From Rhizonema sp. PD37 (lineage in GTDB: Bacteria; Cyanobacteriota; Cyanobacteriia; Cyanobacteriales; Nostocaceae): a stretch of DNA of 36,826 nt. The notes beneath the pieces are model-generated. The model was not told where the DNA came from. It saw only the letters and a list, made by a program, of their open reading frames with translations, and did not search any database. Of the stretch, positions 36,014 through 36,826 are shown piece by piece (the first letter of the stretch is position 1; each line of letters opens with the position of its first letter). Both the position numbers and the translations under genes were made by a program. The stretch spans positions 1 to 36,826 of the forward strand of contig JAQYWO010000053.1 in assembly GCA_029379215.1 (NCBI GenBank). Direction: 5' to 3'.

Positions 36014-36048
36014 AGTATTTTTATTTGCTTTTTTCCTTATTGAGATAT

Positions 36049-36765
36049 CTACTCTTTTAGAAGAAAATCAAGGTCAGTAGTGAAATCATATTCCCCGACT
36101 GGATTATTAAATTTAAACAGACACATTGTTTTCTCCCCTATTAGTTTTACTGATGCTCCTTCAACTCTCAGCATGGTTTCCTCTTTCAGCCCGACAACGT
36201 AAACAGTGGGATTTAAAACTAAAAACTCTCTAATTCTTGTTTCTCTAGTTTCTCCATTATGGTTTGGAATAGTTTCATCTGTATAATGAGGATTTATTTG
36301 AAAAGGAACTAAGTTTAAGGCTTGGAAACTAACAGGTTCGATAATTGGCATATCGTTGGTTGTTTTTATTGTAGGACAAGCAACGTTTGCTCCTGCACTC
36401 CAGCCGATATACGGTGTTCCATTTTCAACTTTTTGTCTGATAGTTCCGATTATGTCAGTTTTTTGCAACCAGTGAACAAGATGAAATGTGTTTCCACCTC
36501 CAATAACTATAGCTTCTGCATTTTTTAATAATTATTGATAATTTTCAGAGAGATTTATCTTATGTGTGTCATAACCTATATCTTTAAAGACTTTTCCTAC
36601 TTTATCGGTATATTCCTCATAAGTTAAAGTGACACCTGCAAACGGTATAAAAACTATTCTTTTGACAGAAGTTCCTAGAAAGTTTTGAATTTCTAGACGT
36701 GGGTAAAACAAATAATCTTCACTCTTCTTGGTTGAGTTGCTAAGCAATAATAATCTTTTTTTCAT
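36049..36765 (-). pseudogene. pepE: Dipeptidase E (peptidase S51) interrupted by one in-frame stop
   Basis: Read as one frame of 238 codons, the product aligns along its whole length with E. coli PepE (229 residues, alpha-aspartyl dipeptidase). Landmarks are LLLLSNST, VFIPFAGVT, EEYTDK, AIVIGGGNTFHL, the serine nucleophile in YIGWSAGAN, ACPTIKTTNDMPI, QINPHYTDE and the GETRETRIREF end. At 36532-36534 codon 78 is TAA, between ENYQ and LLKNAEA, with no frameshift. The N-terminal 77 residues alone lack the catalytic serine; an internal ATG at 36468 could start the C-terminal part but would lack the first strands. Either the gene is a recent pseudogene or the base is a sequencing error. Strong conservation elsewhere argues that the mutation is young. 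Confidence 0.85.
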
Positions 36766-36826
36766 AATCTGCTTATACCAATTCTTTATGAAGCTGCGCT
36801 AAATAAAGCTTCAAGAATAAAGTCGT

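Noticed and set aside
35832..36048. Cobalamin riboswitch upstream of cobL
   Set aside because: No recognisable B12-box or conserved core motif could be found on the minus strand.

Overview
The window comes from a cyanobacterium, most likely a filamentous member of the Nostocales. The evidence is a Form IB RuBisCO operon with rbcX between rbcL and rbcS, many GCGATCGC (HIP1-type) octamers, moderately AT-rich DNA, long gene-poor spacers, and many small dispersed repeats of the kind common in that order. The order is an inference; no rRNA or tRNA gene is visible to fix it.

Bases 1-8750: a small MITE-like element, a CPA2 cation/proton antiporter with a universal-stress-type C-terminus, then rbcL-rbcX-rbcS on the minus strand and a small unrecognised gene beyond a strong hairpin. 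An 867-base spacer separates rbcL from a divergent exported seven-repeat propeller protein, which is followed by panB. Bases 9018-12597: a small acidic protein, the xseA-xseB pair, a Uma2-family gene carrying a probable 24-base small dispersed repeat in frame, a DUF2085 membrane protein and a GC-rich composite repeat. Bases 12598-17600: the bifunctional arginine dihydrolase/ornithine cyclodeaminase AgrE, a lone IS607-type tnpA between 17-base inverted repeats, a GlsB/YeaQ membrane protein, a single-domain response regulator and a solo Trypco1-like (CU044_2847 family) protein. Bases 17998-25737: a SNF2 helicase with its SWIM zinc-finger partner, a 1.4 kb spacer holding a MITE-like element, and pnp.

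Bases 25738-31867: a DUF3146-like protein, another MITE-like element with TTAA at both ends, an ABM-domain monooxygenase, a DUF2278 protein, a GC-rich glutathione S-transferase gene that looks transferred, cobK, and an S-layer-homology protein. Bases 31868-36826: feoA-feoB, a PIN-toxin remnant next to an intact HicB-type antitoxin, cobL (cbiE-cbiT fusion), and a pepE dipeptidase gene interrupted by one in-frame TAA.

Most genes are core metabolism: carbon fixation, arginine and cobalamin metabolism, pantothenate synthesis, iron uptake, RNA turnover and DNA repair. No complete new multi-gene system is visible. The more unusual signals are (1) the IS607-type recombinase without tnpB inside perfect inverted repeats, (2) a repeat element whose end supplies the stop codon of panB, (3) a small repeat inserted in frame in a Uma2 gene, (4) an orphan antitoxin beside its deleted toxin, (5) a one-codon lesion in pepE, and (6) competing hairpins between rbcL and rbcX.
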